A stretch of 64,000 nucleotides of DNA from Actibacterium ureilyticum. GTDB taxonomy: Bacteria > Pseudomonadota > Alphaproteobacteria > Rhodobacterales > Rhodobacteraceae. Below the pieces are notes generated by a model, which had not been told where the DNA came from, did not search any database, and worked only from the letters and a program-made list of their open reading frames with translations. The position numbers and the translations under genes are program-made. The stretch spans positions 248,001 through 312,000 of the forward strand of contig NZ_NSBT01000024.1 in assembly GCF_002285435.1 (NCBI RefSeq), read 5' to 3'. Positions 37,518 to 45,942 of the stretch are shown piece after piece (position 1 is the first letter of the stretch; the number at the start of each line of letters is the position of its first letter).

Positions 37518-40288
37518 GGCAACCGCCCCTCGATACCGCGCCCCCGGTGTCGGATGAAATCCGGCACACCACCTGCTACATGTGCGCCTGCCGCTGCGGC
37601 ATCAACGTGCACATGAAGGGCGGCAAGGTCGCGTATATCGAAGGGAACCGCGACCACCCGGTGAACAAGGGCGTCCTGTGTGCCAAGGGCAGCGCGGGCA
37701 TCATGCAGCACAACGCGCCTTCACGCCTGCGCGCACCGCTGAAACGGGTGGGGCCGCGCGGATCGGGCGAGTTCGAAGAAATCAGCTGGGACGAGGCGCT
37801 GGATATCGCCCAATCCTGGCTGGAGCCCATTCGCCACGACAACCCCGAAAAGCTCGCCTTTTTCACCGGCCGCGACCAGAGCCAATCCTTCACCAGCTTC
37901 TGGGCGCAGAATTTCGGCATGCCAAACTATGCCGCCCATGGCGGGTTCTGTTCGGTCAACATGGCGGCGGCGGGCATCTATACGATGGGTGGCGCGTTCT
38001 GGGAATTCGGCCAGCCCGATTGGGACCACACCAAGCTGTTCCTGCTGTTCGGCGTGGCCGAGGATCACGACAGCAACCCGATCAAGATGGGCATCGGCAA
38101 GCTGAAAGCGCGCGGCGCCCGCGTGATCGGCGTGAACCCGATCCGCACCGGCTATAACGCTGTGGCCGACGATTGGGTGGGCATCACGCCGGGCACGGAC
38201 GGGCTGTTCATCCTGTCGCTGATCCACGAGCTGTTGCGGGCGGGCAAGATCGACCTGAACTATCTGGCGCGGTTCACCAACGCCCCGGTTCTGGTCGATG
38301 CCGATACCGGCATGCTGTTGCGCGACGACGCGGGGAAAGAGCTGGTCATCGACCGCCGCACCGGCGCCCCCGCGCCCTTCGATGAACCCGGCGTGCAGCC
38401 CGATCTGGCCGGTACGCTGGACGGCCATCGCAGCGTGTTCCAGCTGATCGCCGACCGCTACCTGTCGCCAGACTATGCGCCTGACGCCGTGGCCGAAACC
38501 TGCGGCATCCCCGCGAACCGCATCCGCGCCATCGCCGCCGAAATCGCCCGCGTCGCCTTTGACGAGGCGTTCGAGATCGCCCAGCCCTGGACCGATTTCC
38601 GGGGCGAGCGTCACGCAAAGATGACAGGCCGCCCGGTCAGCTTTCACGCCATGCGCGGGATTTCGGCGCACGCCAACGGGTTTCAGACCTGCCGCGCGCT
38701 GCACCTGCTGCAGATCCTGCTGGGAACGGTCGAGGTTCCGGGCGGCTTTCGTTTCAAACCGCCCTATCCCAAACCGGTCACGGCCCATCCCACCCCGCAT
38801 TGCGCCGCGCAGCCCGACAGCCCGCTCGACGGCCCTCACCTGGGCTTCCCGCGCGGGCCCCAGGATCTGGCGCTGAAACCCGATGGCAGCCCCGCGCGCA
38901 TCGACAAGGCGTTCACCTGGGAAAACCCGCTTTCGGCGCATGGGCTGATGCATATGGTCATCAGCAACGCCCATGCGGGCGATCCGTACCGGATCGACAC
39001 GCTGTTTCTGTATATGGCGAACATGGCGTGGAACTCGTCGATGAACACCGGCGGCGTCATGCAGATGCTGACGGATACGGATGACAACGGCGATTATGTC
39101 ATCCCGCGCATCATCTATTCCGACGCCTACAGCTCGGAAATGGTGGCCTATGCCGATCTGATCCTGCCCGACACGACCTATCTGGAACGGCACGATTGCA
39201 TCAGCCTGCTGGACCGCCCGATCTGCGAACCCGGCGCCGCCGCCGATGCGATCCGCTGGCCGGTGGCGGCGCCCGACCGCGACGTGCGCGGGTTCCAGAC
39301 GGTGCTGGTGCAACTGGCCAACCGGCTGAAACTGCCCGGCTTCACCGGCGCGGATGGCCAGCCGCTTTACACCGATTACGCCGATTACATGACCCGGCAC
39401 GAACGCAAACCCGGCATCGGCCCCCTGATGGGCTGGCGTGGAGATGGCACCGACACCGGGCGCGGCGCCCCCAACCACGATCAGATCGACCGCTATATCG
39501 AAAACGGCGGCTTTTGCGTCGCGCATATCCCGGACGAGGCGCTTTACTACAAACCCTGGAACGCCGCCTATCAGGATTGGGCGGTCGGCATGGGCCTCTA
39601 TGACGCGCCGCAACCCTATCTGTTTCAGCTTTACGTCGAACCCATGCGCGCCTTTCAGCGCGCGGCCGAGGGGCACGGCGACCGCCAGCCGCCCGCCCAC
39701 CTGCGCGACCGCGTCCACGCGGCGATGGACCCGCTGCCCGCCTGGCACCCGGCCCCGTCCGACCCCGCATACCCGATCCACGCCCTGACCCAACGCCCGA
39801 TGGCGATGTATCACAGCTGGGGCAGCCAGAACGCGTGGCTGCGCCAGATCCACGGGGAAAACCCGCTCTACCTGCCGACCGCGATCTGGGACGGGCACGG
39901 CTTTGCCCCGGGCGACTGGGCGCGCGTCACCTCACCCCATGGCGCGATCACCGTGCCCGTGGCCCACCATGCCGGGCTGAACCCGCACACGATCTGGACC
40001 TGGAACGCCATCGGCAAACGCGGCGGCGCCTGGGCCCTTGCCGAAGACGCGCCCGAGGCCACAAGGGGCTTTCTGCTGAACCACCTGATCCACGAGCTTC
40101 TGCCGCCCAGGGGCGACGGGCTGCGCTGGTCGAATTCCGACCCCGTCACCGGCCAGGCCGCCTGGTTCGACCTGAAGGTCCGCATCGAAAAACTCCCGGC
40201 CCGCACCAGCACCCTGCCCGATACCGGCCGCCAAAACTCTCCCGTTCCCGTTGCCCCCGACGCGCTGGCATGGAAGGTTGGGCCATGA
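37514..40288 (+). CDS. soeA: SoeA-type molybdopterin catalytic subunit (cytoplasmic sulfite dehydrogenase)
   Basis: A 924-residue member of the complex iron-sulfur molybdoenzyme family. A [4Fe-4S] site is formed by CYMCACRCG (Cys21, 24, 28) and Cys56. HGGFCSVNM near residue 146 places a cysteine as likely Mo ligand. The bis-MGD domains follow, including FGVAEDHDSNPIKMG and the C-terminal molybdopterin-dinucleotide domain. There is no twin-arginine signal, so it should stay in the cytoplasm, as known for SoeABC and unlike DMSO reductase. Translational coupling to xsc, whose product is sulfite, makes sulfite the best substrate. DMSO- or polysulfide-reductase-like activity is the alternative. 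Confidence 0.85.
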   Translation: MRQPPLDTAPPVSDEIRHTTCYMCACRCGINVHMKGGKVAYIEGNRDHPVNKGVLCAKGSAGIMQHNAPSRLRAPLKRVGPRGSGEFEEISWDEALDIAQSWLEPIRHDNPEKLAFFTGRDQSQSFTSFWAQNFGMPNYAAHGGFCSVNMAAAGIYTMGGAFWEFGQPDWDHTKLFLLFGVAEDHDSNPIKMGIGKLKARGARVIGVNPIRTGYNAVADDWVGITPGTDGLFILSLIHELLRAGKIDLNYLARFTNAPVLVDADTGMLLRDDAGKELVIDRRTGAPAPFDEPGVQPDLAGTLDGHRSVFQLIADRYLSPDYAPDAVAETCGIPANRIRAIAAEIARVAFDEAFEIAQPWTDFRGERHAKMTGRPVSFHAMRGISAHANGFQTCRALHLLQILLGTVEVPGGFRFKPPYPKPVTAHPTPHCAAQPDSPLDGPHLGFPRGPQDLALKPDGSPARIDKAFTWENPLSAHGLMHMVISNAHAGDPYRIDTLFLYMANMAWNSSMNTGGVMQMLTDTDDNGDYVIPRIIYSDAYSSEMVAYADLILPDTTYLERHDCISLLDRPICEPGAAADAIRWPVAAPDRDVRGFQTVLVQLANRLKLPGFTGADGQPLYTDYADYMTRHERKPGIGPLMGWRGDGTDTGRGAPNHDQIDRYIENGGFCVAHIPDEALYYKPWNAAYQDWAVGMGLYDAPQPYLFQLYVEPMRAFQRAAEGHGDRQPPAHLRDRVHAAMDPLPAWHPAPSDPAYPIHALTQRPMAMYHSWGSQNAWLRQIHGENPLYLPTAIWDGHGFAPGDWARVTSPHGAITVPVAHHAGLNPHTIWTWNAIGKRGGAWALAEDAPEATRGFLLNHLIHELLPPRGDGLRWSNSDPVTGQAAWFDLKVRIEKLPARTSTLPDTGRQNSPVPVAPDALAWKVGP

Positions 40289-40932
40289 CTGATCGCCACA
40301 AATATCCGCGGACCTTTCACCTGCCCGGCTCGCCCGGGCTGGCATCGGACGACAAGATCGCCCGCGACCTCGATGCGCTGCAGGGCACTCAGGTCGTGGT
40401 GACCGAGAAGATGGATGGCGAGAACACGACGCTTTACGCCGATGGCTATCACGCGCGGTCGCTCGACAGCGGCTATCACCCGTCGCGCTCGCATCTCGCC
40501 GCCCTGCACGGGCAGATCGCCCATCTGATCCGCCCCGGCCACCGCATCTGCGGCGAGAACCTGTTTGCCCGGCACGCGGTTGCCTATGACGCGCTCCCGG
40601 CGTTCTTCATGGGGTTCTCGGTCTGGGACGACAGCAATACTTGTCTGGGCTGGGACGATACCCTGGCCGAGCTTGACCGGCTGGGCCTGCCGCCCGTGCC
40701 CGAGCTTTGGCGCGGCCCCTTCACCCCTGATATGCCCGACCGCATCGCGCAATCCATCGACACCGACCGCCAGGAAGGCTTCGTCATCCGTAGCGCCGCC
40801 GCCTTCCCCTATGCCGACTTTCAGCGACACGTCGTGAAATGGGTCCGCGCAGGCCATGTCCGGACCGACACCCATTGGCGCAAGGGCCCGCTGATCGCCA
40901 ATACCCTGAAAAGAGGGAACGGGGATGACTGA
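40285..40932 (+). CDS. RNA ligase-like nucleotidyltransferase embedded in the soe operon
   Basis: A 215-residue protein of the covalent nucleotidyltransferase superfamily. Motif I is TEKMDGENT (Lys42, Asp44, Gly45), followed by HSR-like ARSLDSGYHPSRS, a GENLFARH segment resembling motif III, FFMGFSVWD (IIIa), EGFVIRS near 165 (IV) and HVVKWVR near 183 (V). It is short, essentially only the adenylation domain. The ATG overlaps the soeA stop. The soeB start is 85 bases past its own stop, so it sits inside the sulfite-dehydrogenase operon. RNA end-joining activity is inferred from motifs. Why it is here is unknown. Confidence 0.75.
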   Translation: MTDRHKYPRTFHLPGSPGLASDDKIARDLDALQGTQVVVTEKMDGENTTLYADGYHARSLDSGYHPSRSHLAALHGQIAHLIRPGHRICGENLFARHAVAYDALPAFFMGFSVWDDSNTCLGWDDTLAELDRLGLPPVPELWRGPFTPDMPDRIAQSIDTDRQEGFVIRSAAAFPYADFQRHVVKWVRAGHVRTDTHWRKGPLIANTLKRGNGDD

Positions 40933-40945
40933 CACCGCCCGCCCC

Positions 40946-40990
40946 TTCATTGCTCCGCAAAATACTCCGGGGTCCGGGGCGGAACCCCGG
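40946..40990. repeat. Dispersed intergenic element, copy B
   Basis: Minus-strand orientation. It reads TTCATTGCTCCGCAAAATA then CTCCGGGGTCCGGGGCGGA and ACCCCGG, i.e. the ATACTCCGGGG core plus a CCGGGG/CCCCGG hairpin. It fills most of the gap between the RNA ligase gene and soeB. Confidence 0.6.
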
Positions 40991-41016
40991 CGCGGGCCAA
41001 AAGCGAACCCCGCGCC

Positions 41017-41751
41017 ATGACCGCCCTGCCCGCCACCACAACGCGCCAGTTGGGTCTGGTGATCGACCTCGATACCTGCGTCGGCTGCCAGGCATGCGTG
41101 ATCGCGTGCAAGGGGTGGAATACTGAAAATTACGGCGCACCGCTTTCGGATCAGGACCCGTATGGCACCCCCTCGGGCACCTTCCTGAACCGCGTCCACA
41201 GTTACGAGGTTCAGCCCGAAACCGGCAGCGCCCAACTGGTGCATTTCCCCAAATCCTGCCTGCATTGCGAAGACGCCCCTTGCGTCACCGTCTGCCCCAC
41301 CGGGGCGAGCTATAAGCGGGTCGAAGACGGGATCGTTCTGGTGAATGAAACAGACTGCATGGGCTGTGGCCTCTGTGCCTGGGCCTGCCCCTATGGCGCG
41401 CGGGAACTGGACCTTGCGGCGGGTGTGATGAAGAAATGCACTCTTTGCGTCGACCGGATCTATAACGACAACCTGCCCGAAGAGGACCGCGAACCGGCCT
41501 GCGTGCGCACCTGCCCCGCCGGCGCCCGGCATTTCGGCGATTTCGCCGATCCCGACAGCCACGTCAGCCGCCTGACCAAGGAACGCGACGGCATGGACCT
41601 GATGCCAGAACAGGGCACGAAGCCTGTGAACAAGTACCTGCCGCCCCGGCCCCGCGATCAGATCGACGTGCTGGCCCCATTGCTGAACCCGGTGGCCGAA
41701 GAACCCACCGGCTTCCTGCGCTGGCTCGACAAGGCGTTGGAGAGGCTCTGA
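41017..41751 (+). CDS. soeB: SoeB-type four-cluster ferredoxin subunit
   Basis: A 244-residue electron-transfer subunit. Four cysteine groups can be read: CVGCQACVIAC (near 24), CLHCEDAPCVTVCP (near 83), CMGCGLCAWACP (near 116), and CTLCVDRIY with CVRTCPAGA (near 140-165). These fit four [4Fe-4S] clusters, as in DmsB/PsrB/SoeB. It would pass electrons from SoeA to the membrane subunit. The stop overlaps the soeC start by one base. Confidence 0.9.
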   Translation: MTALPATTTRQLGLVIDLDTCVGCQACVIACKGWNTENYGAPLSDQDPYGTPSGTFLNRVHSYEVQPETGSAQLVHFPKSCLHCEDAPCVTVCPTGASYKRVEDGIVLVNETDCMGCGLCAWACPYGARELDLAAGVMKKCTLCVDRIYNDNLPEEDREPACVRTCPAGARHFGDFADPDSHVSRLTKERDGMDLMPEQGTKPVNKYLPPRPRDQIDVLAPLLNPVAEEPTGFLRWLDKALERL

Positions 41752-42623
41752 TGCATCCCGCGCCGTCCGTCATCCTGTTCACCACGCTGTCGGGTCTGGG
41801 CTTCGGGCTGCTGGCCTTCCTGGGGCTGGGGATGCCCGACGTGACGGGCGGTTCGGCGCTGGCTTTCTACGGGATCGGCTTTGCGCTGGCGGTGGGCGGA
41901 CTGGTAGCCTCGACCTTTCACCTGGCCAATCCGAAAAACGCGATCAAGGCGTTCCGCGAATGGCGGACAAGCTGGCTCAGCCGCGAGGGGGTCGCAGCCG
42001 TCCTGACCCTGACCGTGGCCGGGCTGTGCGCCGTCGGTGCGGCGTTCTTCGACACGCGGCTCGCCCCCTTGGGCTGGCTGAGCACCGCGCTGGCGCTGTT
42101 CACGGTCCATTGCACCGCAATGATCTATGCCCAGCTGAAAACCGTGCCGCGCTGGCACCAGATCTGGACGCCGGTGCATTTCCTGACCACCGCCATCGCG
42201 GGCGGCGCGCTGCTGGCCGGTCAGGTCAGCCTGGCCATGCCGCTGTTGCTGCTGGCGGGCGGGGTGCAATGGGTGACCTGGGTACAGGGCGACAAACGCT
42301 TTGCCGCCGCCGGAACGACGCTGGAAACAGCGACCGGGCTGGGCGCCATCGGCACACCGCGCCCGTTCGAGCCGCCCCATACCGGCAGCAATTACCTGCT
42401 GCGCGAGATGGTCCATGTGGTGGGCCGCAAGCACAGCCAGAAGCTGCGCCTGATCGCGGTGGCGCTGATGAGCGTGGTGCCGGTGATCTGCCTATTGCTG
42501 CCCTTCAACCACCTGCTGGCCGCGCTGGCGGTGCTGGCGCATCTGCTGGGCGTTCTGGTCGCGCGCTGGCTGTTCTTTGCCCAGGCCGAACATGTCGTGG
42601 GCCTCTATTACGGCGGGCGCTAG
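41751..42623 (+). CDS. soeC: SoeC-type membrane anchor (DmsC/NrfD-like)
   Basis: A 290-residue protein with about eight transmembrane helices, beginning PSVILFTTLSGLGFGLLAFL. It is a DmsC-family quinone-interacting anchor. It holds the SoeAB pair at the inner face of the membrane and should deliver electrons from sulfite to the quinone pool. HLANPKNAIKAFREWRTSWLSREG is a family-typical loop. It is the last gene of the xsc-soe operon. Confidence 0.88.
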   Translation: MHPAPSVILFTTLSGLGFGLLAFLGLGMPDVTGGSALAFYGIGFALAVGGLVASTFHLANPKNAIKAFREWRTSWLSREGVAAVLTLTVAGLCAVGAAFFDTRLAPLGWLSTALALFTVHCTAMIYAQLKTVPRWHQIWTPVHFLTTAIAGGALLAGQVSLAMPLLLLAGGVQWVTWVQGDKRFAAAGTTLETATGLGAIGTPRPFEPPHTGSNYLLREMVHVVGRKHSQKLRLIAVALMSVVPVICLLLPFNHLLAALAVLAHLLGVLVARWLFFAQAEHVVGLYYGGR

Positions 42624-42771
42624 GCAAAAACCGATACCCGCCCCGCCCGGTGTTGCCAAATCGGCAACGCGCCCCCGATTACCCGTGACAAGCCGCGGAA
42701 AGTCCAGTTCAATGCCGCGCGTGACGCATGTGTATGTCGCGGCAGGAATTGCGCCGTGGTATGGGGTTTTC

Positions 42772-43512
42772 ATGAACGAGCATTTGGAAAAAGTGACTTT
42801 GTCCGACGGCAAGTCCGGCGCGCTGGCGACCTATATGGCGCGCGCGGTGGGCAGCGACAGCTGGGCCGCGCTGATCGGGTACGAGCTGGTGAATTTCTTT
42901 CTGGTGAACTTCCCCGGCGCGGCGGGCTTGCTGCTGCGGCAAAAGATCTATCCCGCCTTCATCGGGGCACAGGGCAAGGGCGCGGTGGTATCGCGCGGCG
43001 TGTCGATCCGCTGCCCCAAACGGCTGTCGCTGGGCGATGGCACGCTGGTGGGCGAACAGGTGCTGTTCGACATCAAAAGCGCCGCGGCCCGGGTCGATAT
43101 CGGCGCGCGGGGCCAGATCATGCAGGGCGCCTGTTTCGAGACCGGGTACGAGGGGCACGTGACGCTGGGCAATGATTGCTTCGTCGGGGCCTATGCCATT
43201 CTGAACGGCCAGGGGGGTCTGAGCATCGGCAACAACGCCCTGATCGCCGGGCATTGCCATATCGTGGCGGGCAATCACGGCCATGCCGACCTGACCCGCC
43301 CCATGAGCGAACAGGATTTCATCTCCAAGGGCATCGTGATCGAGGATGACGTCTGGCTGGGCGCGGGCGCCAAGGTGCTGGACGGGGTGCGCATCGGCAA
43401 GGGCAGCATCATCTCGGCCGGGGCCGTGGTGAACCGCGATGTCGCGCCCTACAGCATCATGGGCGGGGTGCCCGCGAAACTGATCCGCCTGCGGGAGGGC
43501 GCCGATGGTTGA
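42772..43512 (+). CDS. Left-handed beta-helix (hexapeptide-repeat) acyltransferase
   Basis: A 246-residue protein with imperfect hexapeptide repeats from about residue 75 to 225 (LGDGTLVGEQVLF, IGNNALIAGHCHIVAGNHGH, IEDDVWLGAGAKVLDGVRIGKGSIISAGAVV). It ends with the VAPYSIMGGVPAKLI segment of the maltose-acetyltransferase/WcaF type. The His in AGNHGH is the likely catalytic base. The start at ATG 42772 is tentative; an ATG at 42712 in frame is possible. It overlaps the next gene by eight bases. The pair probably modifies a surface glycan or lipid; the acceptor is unknown. Confidence 0.82.
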   Translation: MNEHLEKVTLSDGKSGALATYMARAVGSDSWAALIGYELVNFFLVNFPGAAGLLLRQKIYPAFIGAQGKGAVVSRGVSIRCPKRLSLGDGTLVGEQVLFDIKSAAARVDIGARGQIMQGACFETGYEGHVTLGNDCFVGAYAILNGQGGLSIGNNALIAGHCHIVAGNHGHADLTRPMSEQDFISKGIVIEDDVWLGAGAKVLDGVRIGKGSIISAGAVVNRDVAPYSIMGGVPAKLIRLREGADG

Positions 43513-44512
43513 ACCCACACCCCCTGCCGCGCCCGACAACCGGCGCAAGAACATGATCCTGTTCGCGCTGAAGCTTTTGGTCAGCGCGGGGCTGATCGCC
43601 TATCTGCTGTTCACCCAGATCGAGTCCATGGACGAGATCTGGGCCGCGATGGGCGGGGCGAACCCGTGGCTGCTGCTGCTGGCCTTTTCGCTGAACACCA
43701 TCGGCTATCTGCTGTGTTCCTGGCGCTGGCAGATCCTGCTGCGCGCGCAGGGCTTCATCGTGCCGCTGATCGAGCTGATCCGCGCCTATACGATCGGGAT
43801 CTTCTTCAACTCATTCCTGCCGGGGCTGATGAGCGGGGATTTCATCCGGGCGATGGACATCTCGGACCGGGTGCCATCCTATGCGCGGTCGTTCCTGATC
43901 CTGTTCGTGGAACGGCTGACGGGCATGTTCGGACTGTGGCTGCTGGCGGTGCTGGCGCTGCCGATGATCGGCTGGGAAATCGTGGCGCAGACCAAGATCG
44001 GCTGGCTGCTGCTGGTGGTGGGCTGCATCCTGGCGGGGATCTGGACGCTGTTCTTTCACCGCCGTCTGGCCGACTGGACCGATCCGATCTTTCGCCTGCC
44101 GCTGATCGGCAAGCTGCGCGGTATCGTGGTCAAGATCACCGAAACCGCCAAGGCGTTTTCCGAACGCAAGGGCGCGGTCATGGCCTGTATGGCGATCTCG
44201 GTCATCTTTCAGGCCAATGTGGTGCTGCATTATTACCTGATCGGTCTGGCGCTGGGGATCGACGTGTCGCCCATCGCCTATTTCGCAATCATCCCGGTGT
44301 CGCTTTTCGTGATGATGATCCCAGCCTCGATCAACGGGATCGGGGTGCGCGAACAGATCTTCATCTTTCTGTTCGGCACTTTCGGCGTGTCGGCGGCGGC
44401 GGCGATCTCGCTTGCGTGGATCGCGTTCGGCATGGTGCTGTTGCAGGCGGTGGTGGGCGGCATCCTGTTCGGGCTGCGCAAGAAACGCGCGCCCGCCCCG
44501 GTGGGGGGCTAG
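43505..44512 (+). CDS. Flippase-like / lysylphosphatidylglycerol synthase transmembrane-domain protein (UPF0104)
   Basis: A 335-residue polytopic protein with about eight hydrophobic segments and the family signature FLPGLMSGDFIRAMDI (here FFNSFLPGLMSGD). It also has the RLTGMFGLWLLAVLAL and IPASINGIGVREQIFIFLFG segments. Relatives (AglD/YbhN/MprF N-domain) are thought to move lipids or lipid-linked sugars. It is coupled to the acyltransferase gene upstream. Its TAG stop is shared, within a CTAG, with the stop codon of the convergent FAD oxidase. Confidence 0.82.
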   Translation: MVEPTPPAAPDNRRKNMILFALKLLVSAGLIAYLLFTQIESMDEIWAAMGGANPWLLLLAFSLNTIGYLLCSWRWQILLRAQGFIVPLIELIRAYTIGIFFNSFLPGLMSGDFIRAMDISDRVPSYARSFLILFVERLTGMFGLWLLAVLALPMIGWEIVAQTKIGWLLLVVGCILAGIWTLFFHRRLADWTDPIFRLPLIGKLRGIVVKITETAKAFSERKGAVMACMAISVIFQANVVLHYYLIGLALGIDVSPIAYFAIIPVSLFVMMIPASINGIGVREQIFIFLFGTFGVSAAAAISLAWIAFGMVLLQAVVGGILFGLRKKRAPAPVGG

Positions 44513-45894
44513 TTCAGCGCCACCATCTTGCCCGGGTTCAGGATGTTGTCGGGATCCAGCGCGCGCTTGATCTGAACCATCACCGACAGGGCCGCGCCAT
44601 GTTCGGCGGCCATGTATTTCTGTTTGCCCGCACCGATACCATGTTCGCCCGTGACCGTGCCGCCCAGATCCAGCGCCAGCTGGTTCAGCCGCGCCAGCAG
44701 GGTCTGGATCGCGGCGCGCTCCTCCTCGTCCTTGGGATCGAACAGCGGCAACAGGTGGAAATTGCCATCCCCCACATGCCCCACAAGCGGCGCCAGCAGC
44801 CCGCTTTCGGCCACCGCCTGTTGCGCCGCCGCGATGCATTCGGCCAGCGCCGAGATCGGCACACAGCAATCGGTCGAAAGCCCCTCGGCCCCCGGGCGCA
44901 GTGCCTTGCTGGCGTAATAGGCATGGTGGCGCGCCGCCCACAGGCGGTTGCGATCCTCGGTCCGGCTGGCCCAGTTGAAATCCGAGGCGCCGAATTCGTC
45001 GCAAATCTCGCGGAAGGTTTCGACCTGTTCGCCGACGCTGGTTTCCGAGCCGTGGAACTCCAGAAACAGATGCGGTTTCTCCGGCAGGGTCAGGCCGTTG
45101 TCGTCGCGGTTGATCGCCCGGATCGTCAGCGCATCGGCCAGCTCGATCCGCGCCATCGGCAGGCCCGACTGGATCGCCAGGATCACCGCATCGACCGCGC
45201 CGTCGATGCTGTCAAAGGCACAGGTCGCGGCCATGATGGATTCGGGCTGCCCATGCAGCCGAACGGTCAGTTCGGTGATGATGGCCAGCGTCCCTTCAGA
45301 GCCGATCATCAGATGCGTCAGGTCATAGCCCGCCGCCGATTTCCGCGCCCGGGTGCCGGTGCGGATCACCTGCCCGTCGGCCAGCACAACCTCGAGCGCC
45401 AGGATGTTTTCGCGGATCGTGCCATAGCGCACCGTGTTGGTGCCCGAGGCCCGCGTCGCCGCCATGCCGCCCAGCGTGGCATCGGCGCCGGGATCGACGG
45501 TGAACATCAGCCCCGTGGCGCGCAGCGCCTCGTTCAGCTGGGTGCGGGTCACGCCGGGCTGCACCACCGCATCCATATCGCGGTCATTGACCCGCAGCAC
45601 CTTGTTCATGCGGCTGGTGTCGATGCTGATCCCGCCCTGCAAGGGGGTCACATGACCCTCGAGCGACGAGCCGATGCCATAGGGCACCACCGGGCAGCGA
45701 TGCGCCGAACAGATCCGCATGATCGCCGATACCTCGTCGGTGGTATCGGGAAAGGCCACCGCATCGGGCATGGCCTGGATATCCAGACCCTCGCCCCGGC
45801 TGTGCAGCGCCTTGACCGAGCTTCCGGTGGACAACCGGTCGCCCAGCAGCGCGCGCAGTTCTTCGACGGCCTGGGGGATATTGCGCTGGGACAT
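44509..45894 (-). CDS. FAD-binding oxidase, D-lactate/glycolate dehydrogenase (GlcD) type
   Basis: A 461-residue flavoenzyme of the VAO/PCMH family. The N-terminal FAD domain has VVPYGIGSSLEGHVTPLQGGISID near residues 70-95 and the ATLGGMAATRASGTNTVRYGT segment near 145. The C-terminal cap ends GGTVTGEHGIGAGKQKYM ... RALDPDNILNPGKM, the classic GlcD/D-LDH signature. It likely oxidises D-lactate, glycolate or a related 2-hydroxy acid. It is a single minus-strand gene between the lipid-modification pair and cobS. Confidence 0.88.
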   Translation of the reverse strand: MSQRNIPQAVEELRALLGDRLSTGSSVKALHSRGEGLDIQAMPDAVAFPDTTDEVSAIMRICSAHRCPVVPYGIGSSLEGHVTPLQGGISIDTSRMNKVLRVNDRDMDAVVQPGVTRTQLNEALRATGLMFTVDPGADATLGGMAATRASGTNTVRYGTIRENILALEVVLADGQVIRTGTRARKSAAGYDLTHLMIGSEGTLAIITELTVRLHGQPESIMAATCAFDSIDGAVDAVILAIQSGLPMARIELADALTIRAINRDDNGLTLPEKPHLFLEFHGSETSVGEQVETFREICDEFGASDFNWASRTEDRNRLWAARHHAYYASKALRPGAEGLSTDCCVPISALAECIAAAQQAVAESGLLAPLVGHVGDGNFHLLPLFDPKDEEERAAIQTLLARLNQLALDLGGTVTGEHGIGAGKQKYMAAEHGAALSVMVQIKRALDPDNILNPGKMVALN

Positions 45895-45922
45895 GGGTGG
45901 GATCCTTTTTGCGGCGCAGACT

Positions 45923-45938
45923 GCCCGTATTGACGGGC
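45923..45938 (-). terminator. Small hairpin after cobS
   Basis: GCCCGT and ACGGGC pair around a four-base loop just past the cobS stop. No T-run follows on the minus strand, so this is only a weak candidate. Confidence 0.3.
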
Positions 45939-45942
45939 GGCT

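Noticed and set aside
40925-41020. A 31-codon frame starting inside the RNA ligase stop and ending in the soeB start codon
   Set aside because: Both junctions look coupled, but the frame is made mostly of the dispersed intergenic element (copy B) and its Pro/Gly/Arg-rich product has no sign of selection. A leader-peptide role remains possible but unsupported.
37514-42623. Reading the molybdoenzyme operon as DMSO reductase or formate dehydrogenase
   Set aside because: There is no Tat signal on the catalytic subunit, a cysteine rather than serine appears at the likely Mo-ligand position, and the operon begins with sulfite-producing xsc, all favouring SoeABC.
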